Assembly (NCBI GenBank): GCA_023425905.1
Contig: JAFABT010000211.1
Span: forward strand, 1-22,992
Direction: 5' to 3'
DNA length: 22,992 bases
Origin: Actinomycetes bacterium
GTDB lineage: Bacteria > Actinomycetota > Actinomycetes > Actinomycetales > Cellulomonadaceae
The position numbers and the translations under genes are program-made. The notes beneath the pieces are model-generated. The model did no database searches. It was not told the origin of the DNA and saw nothing but the letters and a program-made list of their open reading frames with translations. Below, in pieces: positions 7,164 through 14,171 of the stretch (position 1 is the first letter of the stretch; every line of letters begins with the position of its first letter).

Positions 7164-8282
7164 GTGTCTACCGCTCGTCCCACCCTCGCCGACGTCGCCC
7201 GCAGAGCAGGCGTCTCCGTGTCGACGGCCTCGCTCGCCTTCTCCGGGTCTGGCCCGATCGCGGCCGGGACGAGAGACCGCGTCCTCGAGTCCGCGCGCGA
7301 GCTCGGGTACGCCGGCCCCAACCCGCTCGGACGGCAGCTGCGCTCGGGACGGTCGGGGATCGTCGGGGTGTTCCTCGGTGACGTGCTCCGCCGCATCTTT
7401 CGCGAACCCGTCGCCGTCCAGACCCTCGACGGCCTCGTCGCGACGCTCGCACCCCTCGGGCTCGGCGTTCTCCTCCTGCCTGCAGGCAGCGCCTGCAAGG
7501 GAGACCGGTCCGTCGACGACGCAGGCGCGCCGACGCAACGCACGCCGGGGGGCACTTCCCTCGCCCCCGACCTGTCCTCGACGGCGGCGATGGACGTCGC
7601 CGTCCTCCTCTGGGGCGCCAACCCCTACGACGAGGTCGTCCAGAACCTCGGCCGACGCGGCATCCCCTTCGTCAACGTCGAGGGACCCTCCGGCCAGGAC
7701 GCCCCCCTCGTGACGATCGACGACCGCGGCGGCACCGCCGCGATGGGCCGGCACCTGCGCGCGCTCGGGCACGAACGGATCGCACTCGTCACGATGAGCT
7801 TCGGTCCGGACGTGCGCGCGGGATACGCCGACGCCGAACGCACCGGGCCCGGTCTCGACAACTACACCCGCCGGCGGCTCGCCGGGGCCCACGACGCGGG
7901 GATCGACCCGATCGCAGTCTTCGAGACCCCCGCGTCCCTCGTCGAGCACGGCACGACCGCCGGACGCGCACTGCTTGCGCTCGAGCCGAGGCCCACCGCG
8001 ATCATGTGCCAGTCCGACCTGCTCGCTGCGGGCGTCATGCTCGCAGCGCGCGAGCTCGGCGTGCGCGTCCCCGAGGACGTCTCGATCTCGGGCTTCGACG
8101 GCATCGAGCTGGCCTGGCTCGCCCCCGACGTCCTCACGACGGTGTCCCAGCCGTTCACGGAGAAGGGCGCCGCGATCGCCCGGCACATCGAGGCGATCAT
8201 CGCCGGCAAGCGGCTACCGGACACGATCCTCGACGTCGAGCTCCGCGTCGGCACGACGACGGGTCCGCCGCCCGCCGAATGA
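7164..8282 (+). CDS. LacI-family transcriptional regulator
   Basis: A protein of 372 residues from the GTG at 7164, which has AGGAAGGA (7151-7158) five bases upstream; an ATG at 7116 in the same frame has no such site. Residues about 7-50 are a typical LacI helix-turn-helix (TLADVARRAGVSVSTASLAFSG, then TRDRVLESARELGY), followed by the hinge segment NPLGRQLRSGRSGIVGVF and a periplasmic-binding-protein-like effector domain. That domain includes DRGGTAAMGRHLRALGHERIA, PTAIMCQSDLLAAGVM and VPEDVSISGFDGIELA, all standard landmarks. The central part (about 105-155) contains a longer Ser/Gly/Pro-rich insertion than usual. It is likely autoregulatory and controls the divergent MFS pair. The effector is unknown. 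It converges on hadB across 32 bp. Confidence 0.93.
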   Translation: MSTARPTLADVARRAGVSVSTASLAFSGSGPIAAGTRDRVLESARELGYAGPNPLGRQLRSGRSGIVGVFLGDVLRRIFREPVAVQTLDGLVATLAPLGLGVLLLPAGSACKGDRSVDDAGAPTQRTPGGTSLAPDLSSTAAMDVAVLLWGANPYDEVVQNLGRRGIPFVNVEGPSGQDAPLVTIDDRGGTAAMGRHLRALGHERIALVTMSFGPDVRAGYADAERTGPGLDNYTRRRLAGAHDAGIDPIAVFETPASLVEHGTTAGRALLALEPRPTAIMCQSDLLAAGVMLAARELGVRVPEDVSISGFDGIELAWLAPDVLTTVSQPFTEKGAAIARHIEAIIAGKRLPDTILDVELRVGTTTGPPPAE

Positions 8283-8314
8283 CGCCCGGCCGGGGCGCGC
8301 CCCCTGAGGCCAGC

Positions 8315-8761
8315 TCAGCTCAGCCGGACGACCGCCTGGGCCTTGGCGAGCACCCGCGCGCCCTCGGGTCGGAGCGCGACCGTGAGGTCGATGCGGACGG
8401 TGCCGGCATCGAGGTCGATCGCCCCGACGCTCGCCGTGACGTCGAGCTCGGCGCACCCCGGGTCCGGCACGGGGACGGGTCGGGCGAACCGCGTCTGGTA
8501 GTCGACGACCGCTGCAGGGTCACCCGCCCACTCGCTCACGACGGCGACCGCCGCACCCATGGTCCACATGCCGTGGGCGATGACGCCCGGCAGACCGACC
8601 GCGTGTGCGACCCGGTCGTTCCAGTGGATGGGGTTGTGGTCGCCGCTCGCCCCGGCGTAGCGGACGAGCCGGGCGCGATCGACCTCGATGACGCGCGTCG
8701 CGACGACGTCCCCGACGGTGAGGTGAGCGAGGACGGGGCGGGTCGTGGGCTGCTCGGTCAT
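8315..8761 (-). CDS. MaoC-like (R)-hydratase/dehydratase, HadB-type subunit
   Basis: A 148-residue hot-dog-fold protein. LVRYAGASGDHNPIHWND (32-49) is the MaoC/hydratase-2 signature with the catalytic Asp (41) and His (46), and GVIAHGMWTMG follows as the usual overhanging segment. Together with the adjacent non-catalytic partner it should form a heterodimeric (3R)-hydroxyacyl dehydratase, as HadAB does in mycobacterial type II fatty acid synthesis. In actinobacteria without mycolic acids the substrate of this conserved pair is less certain. It starts one base after the stop of the partner gene, so the two are one transcription unit downstream of rpmG. Confidence 0.86.
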   Translation of the reverse strand: MTEQPTTRPVLAHLTVGDVVATRVIEVDRARLVRYAGASGDHNPIHWNDRVAHAVGLPGVIAHGMWTMGAAVAVVSEWAGDPAAVVDYQTRFARPVPVPDPGCAELDVTASVGAIDLDAGTVRIDLTVALRPEGARVLAKAQAVVRLS

Positions 8762-8762
8762 C

Positions 8763-9212
8763 TCAGGCCTCCTGCCCGCGCACGGCGAGCGTCGAGACGA
8801 CGGTCGAGACCGGCGCGCCGTCGAGGTCGGCGATCTCCGTCCGCGTCGTCACCATCGTGAGCGGGCCGCGTGCGACGACCGCGTCGACGTGGACCGTCGC
8901 ACGCACCTCGTCGCCCGCGACGAGCGGCCGGTGATGGGTGAACCGCTCGTCCGCGTGGACGACGCGGGAGAAGTCGACCCCGGCCTCGGGGTCCTCGATG
9001 TACGCCGCCTCCGCGCGCTGCGCGATGACGACGGCGAAGGTCGGCGGCGCCACGACGTCCGCATGACCGAGCCCACCTGCGACGCGCGGGTCGAGGTGGG
9101 CCGGGTGCTGCGAACCGGTCGCGAGAGCGAACTCGCGGATCTTCTCGCGGGAGACCTGATAGGTCTCCTCACTGCGGTAGACGCGTCCGACGAAGGAGGT
9201 GTTCACGGCCAT
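8763..9212 (-). CDS. MaoC-like dehydratase N-terminal-type protein, HadA-type subunit
   Basis: A 149-residue protein starting MAVNTSFVGRVY. It contains REKIREFALATGSQHPAHLD (23-41), VVAPPTFAVVIAQRAE (53-68), VVHADERFTHHRPLVAGDEV and TMVTTRTEIADLDGAPVSTVVSTLAVRG. This is the FAS1-like/HadA dehydratase family, which supplies the scaffold half of the hot-dog heterodimer and lacks the catalytic Asp-His of the B subunit, as is the case here. The open frame extends upstream through rpmG to 9533, but the extension is a shadow of rpmG and tRNA-Met; ATG 9212 is the first sensible start. Order rpmG-hadA-hadB is conserved in actinobacteria. Confidence 0.85.
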   Translation of the reverse strand: MAVNTSFVGRVYRSEETYQVSREKIREFALATGSQHPAHLDPRVAGGLGHADVVAPPTFAVVIAQRAEAAYIEDPEAGVDFSRVVHADERFTHHRPLVAGDEVRATVHVDAVVARGPLTMVTTRTEIADLDGAPVSTVVSTLAVRGQEA

Positions 9213-9247
9213 GGCCGCAGAACCTACCCCAGGCGCCGCGTCAGGCG

Positions 9248-9418
9248 TCAGCGGGTCTCGCGGTGCGCCGTGTGCTTGCCGCAGCGCGGGCAGAACTTCG
9301 CCAGCTCGAGACGGTCGGGGTCGTTGCGGCGGTTCTTCTTCGTGATGTAGTTCCGCTCCTTGCAGTCCACGCAGGCAAGCGTGATCTTCGGGCGGACGTC
9401 TGCGCTCTTGCTGGCCAC
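9248..9418 (-). CDS. rpmG: 50S ribosomal protein L33
   Basis: A short gene of 56 codons beginning with GTG and giving MASKSADVRPKITLACVDC, then KERNYITKKNRRNDPDRLEL and AKFCPRCGKHTAHRETR. These are the diagnostic features of bL33: the KNRRN(T)PDRLEL(x)K(F/Y)CP core and the two CxxC pairs (CVDC, CPRC) of the zinc-binding C+ form. AGAGGTGA (about 9426-9433) provides the ribosome-binding site. The gene follows tRNA-Met on the same strand and precedes hadA by 35 bp, matching the usual actinobacterial context. Confidence 0.96.
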   Translation of the reverse strand: MASKSADVRPKITLACVDCKERNYITKKNRRNDPDRLELAKFCPRCGKHTAHRETR

Positions 9419-9500
9419 GATTACTCACCTCTCGCGCCATCCAAGGCGCCTTGTTCGTCATGCTCCGCTCGCCGCCGGCCGGCGTGCGGATGTGTGGTGG

Positions 9501-9574
9501 TAGCGGGGGCGGGACTCGAACCCGCGACACCACGATTATGAGCCGTGTGCTCTAACCACCTGAGCTACCCCGCC
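9501..9574 (-). tRNA. tRNA-Met (CAT anticodon), elongator type
   Basis: The minus strand folds into a full cloverleaf: acceptor GGCGGGG/CCCCGCT, D arm with AGCTCAGGTGGTTAGAGC, anticodon loop CTCATAA, and T arm GGGTTCGAGTCCC. The anticodon stem CACGG/TCGTG lacks the three consecutive G-C pairs of initiator tRNA and the first acceptor pair is G-U rather than a mismatch, so this is the elongator species. The 3' CCA is encoded (9498-9500). Confidence 0.95.
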
Positions 9575-9580
9575 TTGGCG

Positions 9581-9617
9581 GGCGACGGGGTCGACGCGCT
9601 GCGTCGACCCCGTCGCC
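9581..9617 (-). terminator. Perfect 17-bp hairpin between tRNA-Thr and tRNA-Met
   Basis: GGCGACGGGGTCGACGC (9581-9597) and its exact complement (9601-9617) are separated by a 3-base loop. It lies 6 bp after the 3' end of tRNA-Thr and 6 bp before the 5' end of tRNA-Met. It has no U tract. It may act as a terminator or as an RNase-processing stem in a shared tRNA transcript. Confidence 0.6.
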
Positions 9618-9623
9618 ATCCAG

Positions 9624-9696
9624 AGCCCCGAAAGGGAATCGAACCCTTGACCTTCTCCTTACCATGGAGACGCTCTGCCGACTGAGCTATCGGGGC
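9624..9696 (-). tRNA. tRNA-Thr (GGT anticodon)
   Basis: The minus strand gives acceptor GCCCCGA/TCGGGGC, D arm AGCTCAGTCGGCAGAGC, anticodon stem TCTCC/GGAGA around a loop with GGT, and T arm AGGGTTCGATTCCCTT. This is 73 nt with discriminator U; CCA is not encoded. It lies in the conserved tRNA-Thr, tRNA-Met, rpmG arrangement. Confidence 0.95.
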
Positions 9697-9797
9697 GGCG
9701 TGAAGAGGTTACACGGGCCGGGACCCGTTCACCAATCCAGTCCGGGCACCCTGAGGAGCCGGACCTGCCGTGGTGCTGCTGCCGTGCTGGTCGAGAG

Positions 9798-9823
9798 TCT
9801 GCGGGCCGGTCGAGCCCCGCAGA
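9798..9823. repeat. 8-bp stem inverted repeat between tRNA-Tyr and tRNA-Thr
   Basis: TCTGCGGG (9798-9805) and CCCGCAGA (9816-9823) flank a 10-base loop. It is the second hairpin after tRNA-Tyr on the minus strand and may reinforce termination. The rest of the 174-bp spacer (9697-9870) shows no gene. Confidence 0.4.
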
Positions 9824-9835
9824 TCCTCGTCGTGC

Positions 9836-9863
9836 AGCAGCCCGGACCGTAGTCCGGGCTGCT
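9836..9863 (-). terminator. Terminator hairpin after tRNA-Tyr
   Basis: AGCAGCCCGGAC (9836-9847) and GTCCGGGCTGCT (9852-9863) form a perfect 12-bp stem with a 4-base loop, 8 bases downstream of the tRNA-Tyr 3' end. A U tract is absent, as is common for high-GC actinobacteria. Confidence 0.72.
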
Positions 9864-9870
9864 CACGCTG

Positions 9871-9952
9871 TGGCGGGTGAGGGATTCGAACCCCCGTAGG
9901 CGTTGCCAGCTGATTTACAGTCAGCCCCCTTTGGCCACTCGGGTAACCCGCC
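9871..9952 (-). tRNA. tRNA-Tyr (GTA anticodon)
   Basis: An 82-nt class II tRNA with a long variable arm: acceptor GGCGGGT/ACCCGCC, anticodon stem CTGAC/ATCAG region around loop TGTAAA with GTA, variable arm TGGCAACGCCTAC, T arm GGGGGTTCGAATCCCTC. The long variable arm plus GTA identifies it as tyrosine. CCA is not encoded. Confidence 0.94.
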
Positions 9953-9995
9953 TTCACTCGTGCTGGTCCGCGGGCGGACCGGCTGAGCGGGCCCA

Positions 9996-10001
9996 ACTAT
10001 A
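9996..10001 (-). promoter_or_regulatory. Candidate -10 element of tRNA-Tyr promoter
   Basis: On the minus strand the hexamer is TATAGT, close to TATAAT and conspicuous in this GC-rich spacer, 44 bp upstream of the tRNA-Tyr 5' end. No convincing -35 could be placed. A GGTCCG-CGGG-CGGACC stem (9965-9980) lies in the leader between the two. Confidence 0.4.
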
Positions 10002-10129
10002 CGTCCCCGTCCGCCGCGGGAGGAAATCGACTGCATCACAGCCCGTCCGGGGGGCCGACGACCCTGCCGGCCGCGCTACGGCACGACTACGGTGGGATGC
10101 AGCAGCCGGACCGATGAAGGAGTGATGAC

Positions 10130-10627
10130 GTGGCCGATGCCTCGTTCGACGTCGTGAGCAAGGTCGACCGCCAGGAGGTCGACAACGCCCTCAACCAGGC
10201 GGCCAAGGAGATCTCGCAGCGCTACGACTTCAAGAACGTCGGCGCCTCGATCGCGTGGAGCGGCGAGAAGATCGTCATGATCGCGAACTCCGCGGACCGC
10301 GTGCTCGCGATCCTCGACGTCCTGCAGAGCAAGCTCATCAAGCGCGGCATCTCGCTCAAGGCGCTCGACACGGGCGAGACCGAGCCGCAGCTCTCGGGCA
10401 AGGAGTACCGCCTCGAGGCGGCACTCAAGGAAGGTCTCGCCTCGGACGTCGCGAAGAAGATCACCAAGCGCATCCGCGACGAGGGGCCCAAGGGAGTCAA
10501 GGCCCTCATCCAGGGCGACGAGCTCCGTGTGACCGGCAAGTCGCGCGACGACCTCCAGGCCGTCATCGCACTGCTCAAGGGAGCCGACGACCTCGACGTC
10601 GCGCTCCAGTTCGTCAACTACCGCTGA
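10130..10627 (+). CDS. YajQ family (UPF0234) nucleotide-binding protein
   Basis: A 165-residue protein beginning with GTG (MADASFDVVSKVDRQEVDNA), with GAAGGAG seven bases upstream. The segments SFDVVSKVDRQEVDNALNQA, EISQRYDFKN, KLIKRGISLKAL, GKEYRLEAALKEGL, AKKITKRIRDEGPKGVKALIQGDELRVTGKSRDDLQAVI and LDVALQFVNYR are the family's conserved blocks over its whole usual length (about 160). YajQ proteins are small cytoplasmic double RRM-like proteins; members bind nucleotides or RNA, and a Xanthomonas homolog binds cyclic di-GMP. The precise role in actinobacteria is not established. It stands alone on the plus strand, facing htpX across a strong terminator. Confidence 0.95.
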   Translation: MADASFDVVSKVDRQEVDNALNQAAKEISQRYDFKNVGASIAWSGEKIVMIANSADRVLAILDVLQSKLIKRGISLKALDTGETEPQLSGKEYRLEAALKEGLASDVAKKITKRIRDEGPKGVKALIQGDELRVTGKSRDDLQAVIALLKGADDLDVALQFVNYR

Positions 10628-10635
10628 CGACGCCC

Positions 10636-10673
10636 GACGCCGGCCCTCCAGGACACCCGGGAGGGCCGGCGTC
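10636..10673. terminator. Bidirectional terminator between yajQ-family gene and htpX
   Basis: GACGCCGGCCCTCC (10636-10649) and GGAGGGCCGGCGTC (10660-10673) are perfect 14-bp complements around a 10-base loop, 8 bases after one stop and 17 bases before the other stop. It can serve both convergent genes. Confidence 0.78.
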
Positions 10674-10690
10674 GTCGCACCACCGGTGGC

Positions 10691-11569
10691 TCACCAGACC
10701 GCGGGGCCGCCCGACATCCGACGCAGCCGCTCGATGCGGTTCGCCATCGGCGGGTGGGTCGCGAAGAGGCGGCCCATGCCCGCGCCCCGGAAGGGGTTGG
10801 CGATCATGAGGTGCGAGACGTCGACGAGGTCGCGGTCCTGCGGCAGGGGACGTGCGGCAGCACCCCGCTCGAGCTTTGCGAGCGCTGAGGCGAGCGCAAG
10901 CGGGTCGCCCGTCAGGCGCGCGCCGTCCTCGTCCGCGTCGTACTCCCGGGTACGGGAGATCGCGAGCTGGATGAGCATGGCGGCGACCGGCGCGAGGAGG
11001 GCGAGGGCGATACCCGCGATCGGGTTGCCGCCCCGGTTGTCCCTGCCGCCGCCGAAGAACATGAGGAACTGCGCGACCGACGTGATGACTCCCGCGACGG
11101 CCGCCGCGACCGACGACGTGAGGATGTCGCGGTTGTAGACGTGCATGAGCTCGTGGCCGAGGACCCCGCGCAGCTCCCGCTCGTCGAGGATCTCGAGGAT
11201 GCCCTGGGTGCAGCACACCGCGGCGTTGCGCGGGTTACGCCCCGTCGCGAACGCGTTCGGCGCCGAGGTCGGTGAGACGTAGAGGCGCGGCATGGGCTGC
11301 CTCGCGGCCGTCGAGAGCTCCCTGACGATGCGGTACATCGCGGGCTGCTCGAGCTCGGTCACGGGCATGGCGCGCATCGCCCGGATCGCGATCTTGTCCG
11401 AGTTCCAGTAGGAGTACGCGGTCGAGACGAGACCGATGCCGACGACGATCCACAGGAACGTCGGGCTGCTGTTGCCGAAGACCGCGTAGATCACGAGGAG
11501 GACGGCCCAGAGCCCACCGAAGAGCGCCGCAGTCTTGACGCCGTTGAGGTAACGCTTGGAGGAGTTCAT
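10691..11569 (-). CDS. htpX: Zinc metalloprotease HtpX homolog (peptidase M48)
   Basis: HtpX is an inner-membrane zinc endopeptidase in membrane-protein quality control. The 292-residue product has two N-terminal membrane segments (about 15-31 and 38-54), then RLYVSPTSAPNAFATGRNPRNAAVCCTQGIL (95-125) and the zinc site GHELMHV (138-144, His139/Glu140/His143). Two more hydrophobic segments follow (about 151-173 and 184-205), then the third ligand in TREYDADEDGA (207-217). This order and length fit the HtpX family exactly. The ATG at 11569 is preceded by AAAGGG at about 10 bases. The fpr-like gene upstream ends in its own hairpin, so htpX is probably transcribed separately. Confidence 0.95.
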   Translation of the reverse strand: MNSSKRYLNGVKTAALFGGLWAVLLVIYAVFGNSSPTFLWIVVGIGLVSTAYSYWNSDKIAIRAMRAMPVTELEQPAMYRIVRELSTAARQPMPRLYVSPTSAPNAFATGRNPRNAAVCCTQGILEILDERELRGVLGHELMHVYNRDILTSSVAAAVAGVITSVAQFLMFFGGGRDNRGGNPIAGIALALLAPVAAMLIQLAISRTREYDADEDGARLTGDPLALASALAKLERGAAARPLPQDRDLVDVSHLMIANPFRGAGMGRLFATHPPMANRIERLRRMSGGPAVW

Positions 11570-11594
11570 CGCTGGTCGACCCTTTCTTCTGCCA

Positions 11595-11648
11595 GGGACA
11601 ACGACGCGCCCCGCCCGGTCGTTCCCCGTCGGGGCGCCTCGTCGTCCC
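11595..11648 (-). terminator. Large hairpin downstream of the ferredoxin reductase gene
   Basis: The 19-base arms (11595-11613 and 11630-11648) are complementary except for two mismatches, around a 16-base loop. It lies 36 bases past the stop of the reductase gene and upstream of htpX, so it most likely ends the reductase transcript. Confidence 0.62.
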
Positions 11649-11683
11649 GTACGCGGGAGGTCGGGGCAGGCGCGACGGTCGGC

Positions 11684-13090
11684 TCAGCGCGCGGGCTGCC
11701 CCAGGGAGATCGCCGTCATGTCCTCACGCGGGACGACCTTGATGCGTTCGCGCCCGGCCGCGGCGCCGAGCGCCTTCTCGTGCGCCTCGAGCAGCTCCCA
11801 CCCCGTCCACTCGACGACCGGGACGTTCCGCTCTGCGAGCAGCGCGGTGATCGCGTCCGGGTCGGGCGTCGTGGCGGTGGGCAGCGCGTCCGCGTCCTCG
11901 ACGAGGTGACGGATGGTCTCAGAGGCGTCCGACTTCGTGTGCCCGATGAGGCCGACGGGGCCACGCTTGATCCACCCCGTGGCGTAGAGCCCGGGGATCG
12001 GCTCGCCGTCGTCACCGAGGACGCGTCCCTCGACGTTCGGGATGACGCCCTTGACGTCGTCGAACGGGATGTCGCTCAGCGGCGAGCCGAAGTAGCCGAC
12101 CGCGCGGTAGACGGCCTGCACGTCGAAGTCGACGTGCTCGCCCGTCCCGGCGACGTTGCCGTCCCCGGTGAGCGCGGTGCGCTCGGTGCGCAGCCCCACG
12201 ACCTTGCCGTCCTCACCGAGCACCTCGACGGGCCGGTGGAGGAAGTGCAGGTGGATGCGCCGGGAGGCGGTGAAGTCCTCCGGCTCCTTGAGGGTCCAGT
12301 CCGTGAGGGTCTTGACGACCTGCTTGGTCTGGTTCGACGAGTGGATCGCTGCCATCGAGCCCTCGTCGAAGTCGAAGTCCTCGGGGTAGACGACGACGTC
12401 GACGTCCGGGACATGACCGAGCTCGCGCAGCTCGAGCGGCGAGAACTTCGCCTGGGCGGGGCCGCGGCGCGCGAAGACGTGGACGTCGGTCACAGGGCTC
12501 TGGCGCAGACCGGCCTCGACGTTCGCCGGGATCTCCGTCGACAGCAGGTCGTCCGGGTGCTTGGCGAGGATCCGTGCGACGTCGAGCGCGACGTTGCCTG
12601 CGCCGAGGACCGCGACCTGGCGCGCCTCGAGGGGCCACGTGCGCGGCACGTCGGGGTGACCGTCGTACCAGGAGACGAAGTCGGCGGCGCCGTAGGAGCC
12701 GTCGAGGTCGATGCCCGGGATCCGCAGCGCAGCGTCCTTGATCGAGCCGGTCGAGAAGATCACCGCGTCGTAGTGCGCGCGGAGGTCCGCGAGCGTGACG
12801 TCCGTGCCGTAGTCGACGTTGGCGATGAGCCGGATGTCGCCGCGGGACAGGATGTTGTGCAGCGCGACGATGATCTGCTTGATCCGCGGGTGATCGGGTG
12901 CGACGCCGTAGCGAACGAGACCGAAGGGCGCGGGCAGACGCTCGAAGAGGTCGATGCTCACGTCGAGGTCCGTCTTGGACAGGATGTCGGCGGCGTAGAT
13001 GCCAGCCGGGCCCGCGCCGACGATCGCGACGCGCAGCGGACGGTTGAGGCTCACGGGAAGCGGCGCCTTCCAGATGGTGGGATGTGCCAC
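11684..13090 (-). CDS. Ferredoxin/adrenodoxin-NADP+ reductase, FprA type
   Basis: A flavoprotein of the adrenodoxin-reductase-like family that moves electrons between NADPH and ferredoxin via FAD. The 468-residue frame shows the FAD site VAIVGAGPAGIYAA (21-34), FERLPAPFGLVRYGVAPDHPRIK (49-71), a NADPH-binding VAVLGAGNVALDVARIL (159-175), ARRGPAQAKFSPLELRELG (207-225), and the family's C-terminal TGWIKRGPVGLIGHTKSDASET. The GTG at 13090 has no ribosome-binding site. A second GTG at 13054 (MSLNRPLRVAIVG) is preceded by GGAAGG and would give 456 residues with the FAD motif near the N-terminus, as in characterised FprA; the start is therefore uncertain. The partner ferredoxin is not in the window. 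Confidence 0.93.
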   Translation of the reverse strand: MAHPTIWKAPLPVSLNRPLRVAIVGAGPAGIYAADILSKTDLDVSIDLFERLPAPFGLVRYGVAPDHPRIKQIIVALHNILSRGDIRLIANVDYGTDVTLADLRAHYDAVIFSTGSIKDAALRIPGIDLDGSYGAADFVSWYDGHPDVPRTWPLEARQVAVLGAGNVALDVARILAKHPDDLLSTEIPANVEAGLRQSPVTDVHVFARRGPAQAKFSPLELRELGHVPDVDVVVYPEDFDFDEGSMAAIHSSNQTKQVVKTLTDWTLKEPEDFTASRRIHLHFLHRPVEVLGEDGKVVGLRTERTALTGDGNVAGTGEHVDFDVQAVYRAVGYFGSPLSDIPFDDVKGVIPNVEGRVLGDDGEPIPGLYATGWIKRGPVGLIGHTKSDASETIRHLVEDADALPTATTPDPDAITALLAERNVPVVEWTGWELLEAHEKALGAAAGRERIKVVPREDMTAISLGQPAR

Positions 13091-13238
13091 GCATTCTAGG
13101 CCGCGCCCCGCCGCGCCCCGCCTCCCCGCGCCACATGCTGGACACCTGGCTCACATCGCGGACAGCCTGTGACGCGGGCGACACCCGCGTCCTCCCCCGG
13201 GACGCAGGAGCCGACCCGCGACGAAGTAGCGTCGCCCT

Positions 13239-14171
13239 GTGACCACCCGAGCGCCCCGCAACGCAGCCCGGACCGGCGTCCTCGCAGGTCTCGGCGCGTA
13301 CGGGCTCTGGGGCGCCTTCCCCCTCTACTTCCCACTGCTCGCGCCCGCCGAGCCCGTCGCCGTCATCGCCCACCGCGTCGTGTGGTCGCTGCTCGTCATG
13401 GTCGTCGTCGTCACCGCAACCCGCGGCTGGCGGCAGGTCCTCGAGGTCGCGCGCGATCGTCGCACCCTCGTCACCCTCGCGGTCGCGGCCGTGCTGCTCT
13501 CGGTCAACTGGCTCGTCTACGTCTTCGCGGTCATGACCGGTCACGTCGTCGACGCGGCGCTCGGGTACTTCATCAACCCGCTCATCACCGTCGCGCTCGC
13601 CGTGACGTTGCTGCGCGAGCGGGTCTCGCGGACGCAGCTCGTCGCGCTCGCCCTCGGGGCTGCGGCCGTCGTCGTCATCGCGCTCGGCTATGGACGGTTC
13701 CCGTGGGTCGCCGTCGTGCTCGCCCTCACCTTCGGCGGATACGGCCTGCTCAAGAACCGCGCAGGGCGGACGGTGGGCGCCGCGACCGGCCTCACGATCG
13801 AGACCGCCGTGCTCGCCCCGGTCGCCGCGGGGTACCTCGTGTGGCTCACTGCGGCCGGGTCCTCGACGTTCACGACGATCGGCGGCTGGCACGCCGCGGC
13901 CCTCGCGAGCGCAGGCCTCGTCACCGTCGTCCCGCTTCTGCTGTTCGCCGCGGCGGCGCGGCGCACGTCGCTCACGCTCATCGGCCTCATGCAGTACGGC
14001 ACGCCCGTCGTGCAGTTCCTCATCGGGGTGCTCGTCTTCGGCGAGCACATGCCCGCGAGCAGGTGGTGGGGCTTCGCGCTCGTGTGGGTCGCCCTCGTCG
14101 TGCTCACGGTCGACGGCCTGCGGCGCGGCCGGGCCCACCGGCTCGCGCGTGCAGCCGACGCCCCCGCTTAA
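13239..14171 (+). CDS. rarD: EamA-family transporter RarD
   Basis: A 310-residue protein with about ten membrane segments in two five-helix repeats, typical of the drug/metabolite transporter superfamily. RarD landmarks are GLGAYGLWGAFPLYFPLL near the start, AHRVVWSLL (44-52), LSVNWLVYVFAVMTGHVVDAALGYFINPLITVALAVTLLRERVS, LTFGGYGLLKN, and LMQYGTPVVQFLIGVLVFGEHM. The NWxxYVxAV..(G/N)H..(D/E)AALGYFINPL block is characteristic of RarD. The substrate is unknown. The start is a GTG with TAGCGT about eight bases before it and no Shine-Dalgarno, so the message may be leaderless. The stop codon overlaps the stop of the convergent gene within a TTAA palindrome. Confidence 0.92.
   Translation: MTTRAPRNAARTGVLAGLGAYGLWGAFPLYFPLLAPAEPVAVIAHRVVWSLLVMVVVVTATRGWRQVLEVARDRRTLVTLAVAAVLLSVNWLVYVFAVMTGHVVDAALGYFINPLITVALAVTLLRERVSRTQLVALALGAAAVVVIALGYGRFPWVAVVLALTFGGYGLLKNRAGRTVGAATGLTIETAVLAPVAAGYLVWLTAAGSSTFTTIGGWHAAALASAGLVTVVPLLLFAAAARRTSLTLIGLMQYGTPVVQFLIGVLVFGEHMPASRWWGFALVWVALVVLTVDGLRRGRAHRLARAADAPA

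Noticed and set aside
8292..8303. GGGGCGCGCCCC palindrome between the LacI and hadB-like genes as a terminator or operator
   Set aside because: It has no loop and is composed only of G and C, which arises easily in this DNA; position between two convergent stops is the only support.
9213..9533. N-terminal extension of the HadA-like protein through rpmG and tRNA-Met
   Set aside because: rpmG is clear in another frame and the extension covers a tRNA; ATG 9212 matches the family's N-terminus.
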